This document shows, piece after piece, positions 1 through 5,160 of a stretch of DNA of 5,160 bases (its first letter is position 1; every line of letters begins with the position of its first letter). Both the position numbers and the translations under genes were made by a program. Below the pieces are notes generated by a model. The model was not told the origin of the DNA, did no database searches, and worked only from the letters and a program-made list of their open reading frames with translations. This stretch comes from Desulfobacterales bacterium (GTDB taxonomy: Bacteria; Desulfobacterota; Desulfobulbia; Desulfobulbales; BM004): assembly GCA_030621655.1 (NCBI GenBank), contig JAUXHH010000137.1, positions 1 through 5,160 on the forward strand. Direction: 5' to 3'.

Positions 1-1080
1 ATAGGCAGCAGTTTTTTTGTAAATCGGCCTGAGGAGGTCCAGGTACTGTATAATGGCTTTGGGCCTCAGGTCAAAATGGGCCTTGATCAGCTGTTTGATT
101 TTTTTGTCTTCTATTTTGCCGGTCCCGAAAGAATTAACGTTAATGGACACAGGATTGGCAATACCGATGGCATAGGCAATCTGCACCTCAACCTCAGTGG
201 CAATACCGGCAGCCACAATGTTTTTTGCCACATACCGTCCCATATACGATGATGAGCGATCAACCTTGGATGGGTCCTTGCCCGAAAAGGCGCCGCCACC
301 GTGTGAGCCCATGCCTCCATAAGTATCAACAATAATTTTTCGTCCGGTTACCCCGCAGTCCCCTACTGGACCGCCAATGACAAAGCGGCCGGTCGGATTT
401 ATAAAGTATTTGGTATTGGAGTCAATCATAGCGCCGGGAATAATCGGTTTGATGATCTCTTCCATGACGCCCTCTTTCAGGTCCTCATAGTCAACATCCG
501 GGCTGTGCTGGGTGGAAATAACGATGGCCTCGACCCTTGTCGGTTTTTTATCCACATACTCAACAGTGACCTGGCTTTTTGCATCCGGCCGAAGCCAGGG
601 CAATAGCCCGGCTTTGCGGACTTCTGCCTGCCGTTTCATCAGCCTGTGGGCATAGGTGATGGGCATGGGCATCAGCACTTTTGTTTGCGTGCAGGCATAA
701 CCGAACATGAGACCCTGGTCGCCTGCCCCCTGGTCAAGATCAATGCCGGTGCCTTCATTGACGCCCTGGGCAATATCAGGAGACTGCTTGTCAATGGATG
801 TGAGTACTGCACAGGACTGGGAGTCAAAACCCATTTCAGAGGAGTTGTAACCGATTTCCTTAATTGTCTCTCTGACAATACTTGGCATATCCACCCAGGC
901 AGAAGTGGTTATCTCTCCAGCAATAAGGACCATGCCGGTTGTGACCATTGTTTCGCAGGCAACCCTGGCTGCAGTATCCTGCTCCAGTATTGAATCCAGA
1001 ACAGCGTCTGAAATCTGGTCGGCAACTTTATCCGGGTGCCCTTCTGAAACCGATTCCGAAGTAAAAAGATATCCTGACAT
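1..1080 (-). CDS. metK: S-adenosylmethionine synthetase (methionine adenosyltransferase), 3' end cut by window edge
   Basis: This enzyme makes S-adenosylmethionine from methionine and ATP, releasing phosphate and pyrophosphate; it is cytosolic and normally a tetramer. The frame is open for 360 codons from an ATG at 1078-1080 to the left edge with no frameshift. It begins MSGYLFTSESVSEGHPDK, with the ATP/methionine motif GHPDK at residues 14-18. GAGDQGLMFGYA lies at 118-129. The glycine-rich phosphate loop GGGAFSGKDPSKVDRS spans 261-276, and by comparison with the E. coli enzyme K268, K272 and D274 are active-site residues. The visible end, LLRPIYKKTAAY, matches the E. coli protein about 26 residues before its C-terminus, so only the tail is missing. 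The start is supported by AGGAG 10 nt upstream. The gene is transcribed divergently from the gap operon. All expected key residues that can be seen are present, so it should be active. Confidence 0.97.
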   Translation of the reverse strand, partial: MSGYLFTSESVSEGHPDKVADQISDAVLDSILEQDTAARVACETMVTTGMVLIAGEITTSAWVDMPSIVRETIKEIGYNSSEMGFDSQSCAVLTSIDKQSPDIAQGVNEGTGIDLDQGAGDQGLMFGYACTQTKVLMPMPITYAHRLMKRQAEVRKAGLLPWLRPDAKSQVTVEYVDKKPTRVEAIVISTQHSPDVDYEDLKEGVMEEIIKPIIPGAMIDSNTKYFINPTGRFVIGGPVGDCGVTGRKIIVDTYGGMGSHGGGAFSGKDPSKVDRSSSYMGRYVAKNIVAAGIATEVEVQIAYAIGIANPVSINVNSFGTGKIEDKKIKQLIKAHFDLRPKAIIQYLDLLRPIYKKTAAY

Positions 1081-1090
1081 CAGTCAAGTT

Positions 1091-1095
1091 CTCCT
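1091..1095 (-). promoter_or_regulatory. Ribosome-binding site of metK
   Basis: Read on the minus strand the sequence is AGGAG, 10 nt before the metK ATG. It supports the chosen start, which also fits the family's usual N-terminus. Confidence 0.75.
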
Positions 1096-1215
1096 AAAGT
1101 AAGAGTTTATTAAATAATAACGTTTCAATTATGTCGAAAAACATAACTTTTTGATCGATATTCTACTATAAGTCAAGTAAAAGCATCTCGCCACAAAAGA
1201 AAACAGGAAAATTAT

Positions 1216-1238
1216 GGTGAAAGAGTTTGGGGTGAAAG
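1216..1238. repeat. Short direct repeat GGTGAAAG, two copies 15 bp apart
   Basis: GGTGAAAG occurs at 1216-1223 and again at 1231-1238. The pair sits about 30 bp upstream of the first candidate -35 box for the gap operon, a position suited to an activator site. Two 8-bp copies could be chance, and no regulator is recognised. Confidence 0.3.
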
Positions 1239-1268
1239 CAGAGTGTGGCCGATATAATTTTTTCTTGC

Positions 1269-1296
1269 TTGACAAAAGATGCCTGACTTATAAACT
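1269..1296 (+). promoter_or_regulatory. Candidate sigma-70 promoter P1 for the gap operon
   Basis: A perfect -35 hexamer TTGACA (1269-1274) is followed after 16 nt by TAAACT (1291-1296), a 4/6 match to TATAAT. A better-looking TATAAA at 1289-1294 leaves a spacer of only 14 nt. Transcription would start near 1303 and leave a leader of about 150 nt before gap. Confidence 0.4.
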
Positions 1297-1322
1297 TTTT
1301 GTTTTCAATCATCATATTTCGC

Positions 1323-1352
1323 TTGTTAAATGATAGATTTTTTCGGTATGAT
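1323..1352 (+). promoter_or_regulatory. Candidate sigma-70 promoter P2 for the gap operon
   Basis: TTGTTA (1323-1328, 4/6 match) is followed after 18 nt by TATGAT (1347-1352, 5/6 match). Transcription would start near 1359, just before the inverted-repeat structure at 1371-1414. It competes with P1; both or neither may be used. Confidence 0.4.
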
Positions 1353-1370
1353 TTATTCCCATTTGACGAA

Positions 1371-1414
1371 TGCAGTGGAGCTGATTCAGCTTGTTAGGCC
1401 TGGGGTTTACTGCA
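1371..1414. repeat. Nested inverted repeat in the presumed gap leader
   Basis: The outer arms TGCAGT (1371-1376) and ACTGCA (1409-1414) are perfect complements. Inside them lies the 13-bp near-palindrome AGCTGATTCAGCT (1379-1391), with 6-bp arms around one base. The unit ends about 20 nt before the gap ribosome-binding site and lies downstream of both candidate promoters. It could be an operator for a dimeric repressor or a folded mRNA leader. There is no T-run after it, so it is not a typical terminator. It was not matched to a known riboswitch. Confidence 0.4.
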
Positions 1415-1450
1415 CACAAAAATAACTAGTTCAAAAGGAGACAGGGGTTC

Positions 1451-2668
1451 ATGAAACTTGGAATAAACGGTTTAGGCCGTATTGGCAAGCTGACGCTCTG
1501 GCATCATGTATCAAGACAACATTATTCTGAGATCGTGGTAAATATTGGCAGAAAGGTAGGAACCTGCCTCAATGATCTGGCTGCGGCAATTGAAAGGGAC
1601 TCTACATATGGTCGGCTGGGTGTCTTTTTACACGGCAACAAATGTACCAGGATTATTGAGAACCTCAATGAAGCAGATGGCTCAATGGTTATCAACGGCG
1701 TGCCCGTCAAAATTCTTCAGGAGGCACGTAATCCCAAGGACATAAAATGGAAAGAGAATGATGTCCGTTTTGTAGTCGACACCACCGGTGTTTTTAACGA
1801 CCCTACTGCTGATGCCGAAGCACCAGGAGGAGCATTACGGGGCCATCTTTATGCCGGCGCTGAAAAAACGCTTTTATCCGCTCCGTTTAAGATAAAGGCC
1901 AAGGGCCTTGATATGCCCGAGGATGCAGTGACCACTGTCATGGGCATAAATGATGATGATTATGTGCCTTCGAAACATAATGTCATTTCAGCAGCCTCCT
2001 GCACAACTACATGCCTGGCCTATATGAACAAGCCCTTAATGGACCAATTTGGCGCTGAAAACTTTTTAAGTGCCTCCATGGTGACAGTGCATGCTGCAAC
2101 CGGCAGCCAGCAGGTGCTCGACAGACTTCCATCTGCCGGGGCAATTGATTTGCGCAAAAGCCGGTCAATATTGAACAATATAATTCTTACCACCACTGGA
2201 GCGGCACGGGCATTGGGCCTGGTTATCCCGGAGATGAAGAACATCGGCTTCATTGCAGAGTCTGTGCGTATTCCCACTTCAACCGGTTCCCTGATTGTGC
2301 TGGTACTTAACCTGCAGGATGACCTGGACAATCCGATTAAAAGGGATTTGATAAATTCCACTTATAAGGAATTTTCGCAGATTTCTCCTTATATCGATTA
2401 CTCTGAGGACCAGAATGTCTCATCGGATATTGTCTGTATACCCTGTGCCGCTACCGTTATTGAAGGGACCGAAACCCATACAAGGACTGCGACAATCGGG
2501 GTAAACCTGGACAAGATAAAAAGCTGCAATATTGAGCCCGGGGCTTCCCCGAAAATTCAGGTGCCTATTACCCAGGCCGTTATATATGGCTGGTATGATA
2601 ACGAGCTTGGCAGCTATACGAATATGCTTGGAGATTTGACTGTTTCCCTTACTGATAAGATGGTTTAG
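1451..2668 (+). CDS. gap: Glyceraldehyde-3-phosphate dehydrogenase, long divergent form
   Basis: The protein should convert glyceraldehyde-3-phosphate, NAD(P)+ and phosphate to 1,3-bisphosphoglycerate, reversibly, in the cytosol. The Rossmann motif GLGRIG is at residues 7-12. The catalytic cysteine is C184 in SCTTTC and the catalytic histidine is H214 in TVHAATGSQQ. TTTGAARALG (247-256), the phosphate-binding arginine R273 in VRIPT, and WYDNELGSY (381-389), with the nicotinamide-contacting N384, follow in the expected order. At 405 residues it is about 70 longer than the usual 330-340, with extra sequence near 35-49, 117-139 and 147-160 and a longer C-terminal half. The acidic residue that normally ends the second beta strand (INDxxD) is replaced by NIGRK (31-35). 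The usual SCTTNC reads SCTTTC. AAGGAG 10 nt upstream supports the start. It is the first gene of the operon with the acetyltransferase, pgk and tpiA. The family is certain; cofactor and exact subfamily are not. Confidence 0.93.
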   Translation: MKLGINGLGRIGKLTLWHHVSRQHYSEIVVNIGRKVGTCLNDLAAAIERDSTYGRLGVFLHGNKCTRIIENLNEADGSMVINGVPVKILQEARNPKDIKWKENDVRFVVDTTGVFNDPTADAEAPGGALRGHLYAGAEKTLLSAPFKIKAKGLDMPEDAVTTVMGINDDDYVPSKHNVISAASCTTTCLAYMNKPLMDQFGAENFLSASMVTVHAATGSQQVLDRLPSAGAIDLRKSRSILNNIILTTTGAARALGLVIPEMKNIGFIAESVRIPTSTGSLIVLVLNLQDDLDNPIKRDLINSTYKEFSQISPYIDYSEDQNVSSDIVCIPCAATVIEGTETHTRTATIGVNLDKIKSCNIEPGASPKIQVPITQAVIYGWYDNELGSYTNMLGDLTVSLTDKMV

Positions 2669-2675
2669 TGGTGTT

Positions 2676-3128
2676 GTGGTCCGGGAGGAATTAGTTATCG
2701 CGCCAATGCGGTCCGGGGACATTCCAGAGATACTCGAGCTGGAAAAGAAGGCCCCTTCTGCCTGGAGTGAAGATCATTTCAAGGACGAACTGCAGCAACC
2801 GGCAGGCTTTCAGTTTGTCGCCAGAAACAAAACAACAGAAAGTATCCTGGCCGCGCTGTTCGGTCGTATTGTTGCAGACGAGGCGGAAATTTTGAAATTA
2901 GGTGTTGCCGAATTTGCCCGCAATAAGGGCGTGGGGTATCAGTTGCTTGATTTTGCAGTAAACTACAGCAGTACACGGGGAGTGCAAAATTGTTTTCTTG
3001 AACTGCGGGCATCAAATGAAGCAGCCAGGCTCCTTTATGAAAAGCGGGGGTTTGTTTGTGTGGGGACACGTAAGGACTACTACAAAGAGCCGGTTGAAGA
3101 TGCTATTTTGATGCGGCTTGAGATTTAA
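2676..3128 (+). CDS. rimI: RimI-like GNAT N-acetyltransferase
   Basis: This is a single-domain GNAT protein that transfers acetyl from acetyl-CoA to an amine. RimI in E. coli and Salmonella acetylates the N-terminal alanine of ribosomal protein S18. Features seen over 150 residues are: SAWSEDHF (28-35), the strand VADEAEILKLGV (66-77), the acetyl-CoA pyrophosphate loop RNKGVG (82-87), and LELRASNEAARLLYEKRGF (108-126). The last motif contains E109 and Y121, which match the proposed catalytic pair of RimI. DYYKEPVEDAILM (134-146) closes the domain as in RimI. The start used is GTG, 7 nt after the gap stop, which suggests translational coupling. The next in-frame start, ATG at 2706, would remove the first beta strand. 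The gene is co-directional with the glycolytic genes. The GNAT/RimI family is clear; the true substrate, and whether this is the genome's main RimI, are unknown. Confidence 0.85.
   Translation: MVREELVIAPMRSGDIPEILELEKKAPSAWSEDHFKDELQQPAGFQFVARNKTTESILAALFGRIVADEAEILKLGVAEFARNKGVGYQLLDFAVNYSSTRGVQNCFLELRASNEAARLLYEKRGFVCVGTRKDYYKEPVEDAILMRLEI
2683..2689 (+). promoter_or_regulatory. Shine-Dalgarno-like GGGAGGA inside the start of the acetyltransferase gene
   Basis: GGGAGGA lies 7 bases downstream of the start of the GTG codon (2676) and 16 nt before an in-frame ATG at 2706. The spacing to the ATG is longer than usual. Protein homology needs residues upstream of the ATG (the first beta strand, LVIAPM), which favours GTG with coupling to gap. 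The site leaves the start partly open. Confidence 0.35.
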
Positions 3129-3178
3129 ACTTTACAAATCAATACAAGAATTCACGATTAATACGACAAGGAGGGTCA

Positions 3179-4360
3179 ATGAAAAATATCAGAGACCTTG
3201 ATATAAAAGAGAAAAAAGTGCTCATCAGAGTTGATTTCAATGTGCCCCTTGATGGGCAGGGCAATATCACAGATGATACCAGGATTCGCGGGGTGTTGCC
3301 TACCATCAACTATGCCCTGGATGAACATGCGAAGGTTATCATCTGTTCTCACATGGGTCGGCCTGATGGTATGCGTCAGGAGAAGTTAAGCCTGGCTCCG
3401 ACCGCCAAAAGACTCTCCAGGCTTTTGGATAAGGAGGTTAAGCTGGCACCGGACTGTATTGGGCCTGAGGTTGATGCCATGGTCGCCCGGATGAATCCGG
3501 GAGATGTTCTGCTTTTGGAAAATCTGCGTTTTCATGCAGCTGAAAAGAAAAATGACCCTGAATTCTGCCAACAGCTGGCAAAGCTGGGTGACGTCTATAT
3601 CAACGATGCCTTTGCAGTGGCACACCGGGCCCATGCCTCCGTCGTAGGTGTGGTTAAATATTTTAAGGAGTCTGCTGCCGGTTTTCTGTTACAGCAGGAA
3701 ATGGATTATTTCCACCGGTCGGCCAGTAATCCCCGTCGCCCGTTGGTGGCCATTGTGGGCGGTGCCAAGGTCTCGAGCAAATTGGGCGCCCTGCGTAACA
3801 TGATGGACAAGGTGGACAAGATGATTATTGGCGGGGCAATGGCCAATACCTTTTTAAAGGCCAAGGGGTATGCAGTAGGCACATCCATAGTGGAAGACGA
3901 TCTGCTCGATACGGCCAGTGAACTTATTGCCAAGGCTCAAAAACAAGGGGTCAAGTTATACCTTCCTGTTGATTGTATTGTTGCTGATAGGTTTGACCCT
4001 CAGGCCGAAACCAAGAGGACAACCGTGCAGGAGGTGCCCAGGAACTGGATGATCCTCGATATTGGCCCGGCCTCAACCATGCTGTTTGGCGAAGCCTTGG
4101 AAGATGCCCGAACCATTATCTGGAACGGGCCCATGGGAGCCTTTGAAATGGATGCCTTCTCCAGAGGAACCATGGCCATGGTGCAGAAATTGGCCACCTC
4201 TCACGCCCTGACTATCGTTGGCGGAGGCGATACGGACGTAGCAGTGCACAGAGCTGGAGAATCAAATAATATATCCTACATCTCAACCGGAGGTGGTGCC
4301 TTTCTCATGCTTATGGAGGGCAAGGTATTGCCGGGTGTAGCAGCATTGGAAGGCAAGTGA
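3179..4360 (+). CDS. pgk: Phosphoglycerate kinase
   Basis: The enzyme transfers the acyl phosphate of 1,3-bisphosphoglycerate to ADP, giving ATP and 3-phosphoglycerate; it is a monomeric cytosolic enzyme of two lobes. In the N-terminal substrate lobe are RVDFNVPL (17-24, with D19 and N21), R36, HMGRP (58-62), ENLRFH (114-119) and R150. In the C-terminal nucleotide lobe are GGAKVSSK (194-201, with K197 and K201), NGPMGAFE (316-323), GGGDTDVAV (348-356) and STGGGAF (369-375). The length of 393 residues is normal for a bacterial enzyme and no key residue is missing. The stretch that often reads GGGAS has F in place of S, a minor variant. AAGGAGG (3168-3174) stands only 4 nt before the ATG, which is short but workable. 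The 50-bp gap after the acetyltransferase has no visible terminator or promoter, so the gene is probably in the same operon. Confidence 0.98.
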   Translation: MKNIRDLDIKEKKVLIRVDFNVPLDGQGNITDDTRIRGVLPTINYALDEHAKVIICSHMGRPDGMRQEKLSLAPTAKRLSRLLDKEVKLAPDCIGPEVDAMVARMNPGDVLLLENLRFHAAEKKNDPEFCQQLAKLGDVYINDAFAVAHRAHASVVGVVKYFKESAAGFLLQQEMDYFHRSASNPRRPLVAIVGGAKVSSKLGALRNMMDKVDKMIIGGAMANTFLKAKGYAVGTSIVEDDLLDTASELIAKAQKQGVKLYLPVDCIVADRFDPQAETKRTTVQEVPRNWMILDIGPASTMLFGEALEDARTIIWNGPMGAFEMDAFSRGTMAMVQKLATSHALTIVGGGDTDVAVHRAGESNNISYISTGGGAFLMLMEGKVLPGVAALEGK

Positions 4361-4430
4361 AGAATTATGAATGCAAAATGCAGAATGTAGAATATTTTTA
4401 TAATTCTTAATTTAGCATTCTGCATTTAAC
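4361..4430. repeat. Palindromic element of degenerate heptamer repeats
   Basis: The 70 bp starting directly after the pgk stop codon are built from 7-bp units. On the plus strand the left half reads AGAAT, TATGAAT, GCAAAAT, GCAGAAT, GTAGAAT (4361-4393). The right half (4403-4430) is ATTCTTA, ATTTAGC, ATTCTGC, ATTTAAC, which are the same kind of unit inverted (consensus GCAGAAT). The halves include a perfect 12-bp inverted repeat (4376-4387 with 4416-4427). AGAATTAT (4361-4368) is also complementary to 4400-4407, and AGAAT (4389-4393) to 4403-4407. The transcript could fold into a long A+U-rich hairpin between pgk and tpiA. No T-run follows, so it is a poor terminator; it looks more like a dispersed repeat or an mRNA stability element. 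Confidence 0.75.
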
Positions 4431-4446
4431 AAAACGGAGTGAGCAT

Positions 4447-5160
4447 ATGAAACGTAAACCACTGTTAGCAGGCAACTGGAAGATGTATACTACTGCTCCA
4501 GAAGCACAGCAGCTGGCAGCCGCTGTTGCCAAGGCTGCCAATAAAGTTTCCGGCAGAGATGTAATGGTTGCTCCTCCATATACAGCCATGGCGGCAGTAA
4601 GCACTATTCTTTCCGATACAGGAGTTATACTCGGAGCCCAGAATGTCCACTGGGAGGAACAGGGGGCTTTTACCGGTGAGATATCAGCCCCGATGTTGAA
4701 GGATCTGGGTTGCAGTATGGCGATTGTCGGACACTCGGAGAGACGACACGTGTTCGGTGAGACCGATTTTATGATTAACAGAAGAATAACGGGAGCAATG
4801 CAATTCGGCCTTATCCCTGTTTTCTGCATAGGTGAAACACTCGAGCAGAGAGAGGCAGGGCAGACCCTGAAAGTACTTGAAGACCAGGTTCGGGCCGGGC
4901 TTGCCGGTATTGAGTTGGCAGACGGCGGGCAGATTGTAGTTGCTTATGAGCCCGTATGGGCTATTGGTACAGGAAAAACTGCCACAGAATCACAGGCTCA
5001 GGAAGTGCACAGTTTTATTAGGAGCTTGCTTGCAGACATATATGAGAAAGATATTGCCGCCCAGATAAGAATATTGTATGGTGGCTCGGTTAAGCCGGAG
5101 AATATTGATATCCTAATGCAGCAGAATGATATTGACGGCGCTTTGGTAGGTGGGGCTGCA
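4447..5160 (+). CDS. tpiA: Triosephosphate isomerase, 3' end cut by window edge
   Basis: The enzyme interconverts dihydroxyacetone phosphate and glyceraldehyde-3-phosphate; it is a cytosolic TIM-barrel dimer. The frame is open for 238 codons to the right edge. Catalytic residues are in place: N10 and K12 in AGNWKMY (8-14), H96 in VGHSERR (94-100), and E168 in YEPVWAIGTGK (167-177), which includes the flexible loop 6. The phosphate-binding elements YGGSV (211-215) and GALVGGAA (231-238) follow. Bacterial enzymes are about 250 residues, so roughly a dozen codons lie outside the window. GGAG (4436-4439) is 7 nt before the ATG. The gene follows pgk after 86 bp, most of it the heptamer-repeat palindrome, and is the last gene seen of the operon. 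Nothing indicates loss of function. Confidence 0.97.
   Translation, partial: MKRKPLLAGNWKMYTTAPEAQQLAAAVAKAANKVSGRDVMVAPPYTAMAAVSTILSDTGVILGAQNVHWEEQGAFTGEISAPMLKDLGCSMAIVGHSERRHVFGETDFMINRRITGAMQFGLIPVFCIGETLEQREAGQTLKVLEDQVRAGLAGIELADGGQIVVAYEPVWAIGTGKTATESQAQEVHSFIRSLLADIYEKDIAAQIRILYGGSVKPENIDILMQQNDIDGALVGGAA

Larger units (their letters stand above)
1081..1450. other. Divergent intergenic region between metK and gap
   Basis: This 370-bp A+T-rich stretch contains no convincing gene. Reading both strands, it holds the metK ribosome-binding site, two candidate rightward promoters, an 8-bp direct repeat, a nested inverted repeat in the presumed gap leader, and the gap ribosome-binding site (AAGGAG at 1435-1440). 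On the metK side there is a weak 6-bp hairpin (1129-1134 with 1141-1146, 6-nt loop). A possible -10 box TAGAAT lies on the minus strand at 1160-1165 but lacks a good -35 box, so the metK promoter stays unassigned. The conserved core of a SAM-I or other SAM/SAH riboswitch was looked for by eye upstream of metK and not found. A T-run at 1258-1263 has no stem before it, so it is not a terminator. Confidence 0.7.

Noticed and set aside
646..993. A 115-codon open frame on the plus strand inside metK
   Set aside because: It lies wholly antisense to well-conserved metK sequence, resembles no known protein, and metK is intact across it.
1082..1178. Repeated AGTCAAGT (1082-1089 and 1171-1178)
   Set aside because: One copy lies between the metK ribosome-binding site and its start codon, the other about 80 bp upstream. 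An 8-bp match in A+T-rich DNA is weak, and no symmetrical or third copy supports a regulator site.
1081..1300. A SAM-sensing riboswitch in the metK leader
   Set aside because: metK leaders often carry one, so the minus strand was read for the SAM-I core and for compact SAM/SAH types. Only a 6-bp A+T-rich hairpin (1129-1146) was seen, with none of the conserved internal motifs.
3129..3178. A promoter or terminator between the acetyltransferase gene and pgk
   Set aside because: The 50-bp gap shows no stem with a T-run and no paired -35/-10 boxes; only the pgk ribosome-binding site is evident.
4376..4427. The pgk-tpiA hairpin as a rho-independent terminator
   Set aside because: The stem is A+T-rich and is followed by AACAAAAC rather than a T-run, and tpiA starts shortly after with its own ribosome-binding site.
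4407..4829. A 140-codon open frame on the minus strand over the start of tpiA
   Set aside because: It is antisense to intact tpiA and runs into the heptamer palindrome. It has no recognisable domain and is best explained as a shadow of the real gene.
1..5160. Mobile elements, CRISPR arrays, tRNA or rRNA genes, or a novel defence-type system
   Set aside because: No transposase, integrase, phage-like or toxin genes, spaced repeats or structured RNA genes were seen. Apart from one intergenic gap, the window is filled by conserved housekeeping genes with similar composition.

Overview
The window looks like a chromosomal housekeeping region of a Gram-negative bacterium with moderate G+C content. 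The MetK protein resembles the E. coli-type enzyme closely. The carbon-metabolism genes have a deltaproteobacterial look (Desulfobacterota, perhaps a sulfate- or sulfur-metabolising lineage). That placement rests on recalled protein style only, since no search was possible.

Layout. (1) 1-1080, minus strand: metK, S-adenosylmethionine synthetase, complete at its N-terminus and cut by the left window edge about 25 codons before the expected stop. (2) 1081-1450: a 370-bp divergent intergenic region. It holds the metK ribosome-binding site, two candidate promoters facing right, a small direct repeat and a nested inverted repeat in the presumed leader of the rightward operon. No SAM riboswitch was recognised. 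(3) 1451-5160, plus strand: a tightly packed operon of gap (an unusually long, divergent GAPDH), a RimI-like GNAT acetyltransferase starting 7 nt after the gap stop, pgk, and tpiA (cut by the right edge about a dozen codons early). A 70-bp palindromic element made of degenerate 7-bp repeats fills most of the pgk-tpiA gap.

How the genes work together. TpiA interconverts dihydroxyacetone phosphate and glyceraldehyde-3-phosphate. Gap oxidises and phosphorylates the latter to 1,3-bisphosphoglycerate, and Pgk transfers that phosphate to ADP. All three steps are reversible, so the operon can serve glycolysis or gluconeogenesis. The acetyltransferase is the only non-glycolytic member; its closest recognisable family acetylates the N-terminus of ribosomal protein S18.

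No new multi-gene system is visible. The parts most worth a second look are the 405-residue GAPDH with altered cofactor-site and active-site positions, the acetyltransferase inside the operon, and the heptamer-repeat palindrome between pgk and tpiA.
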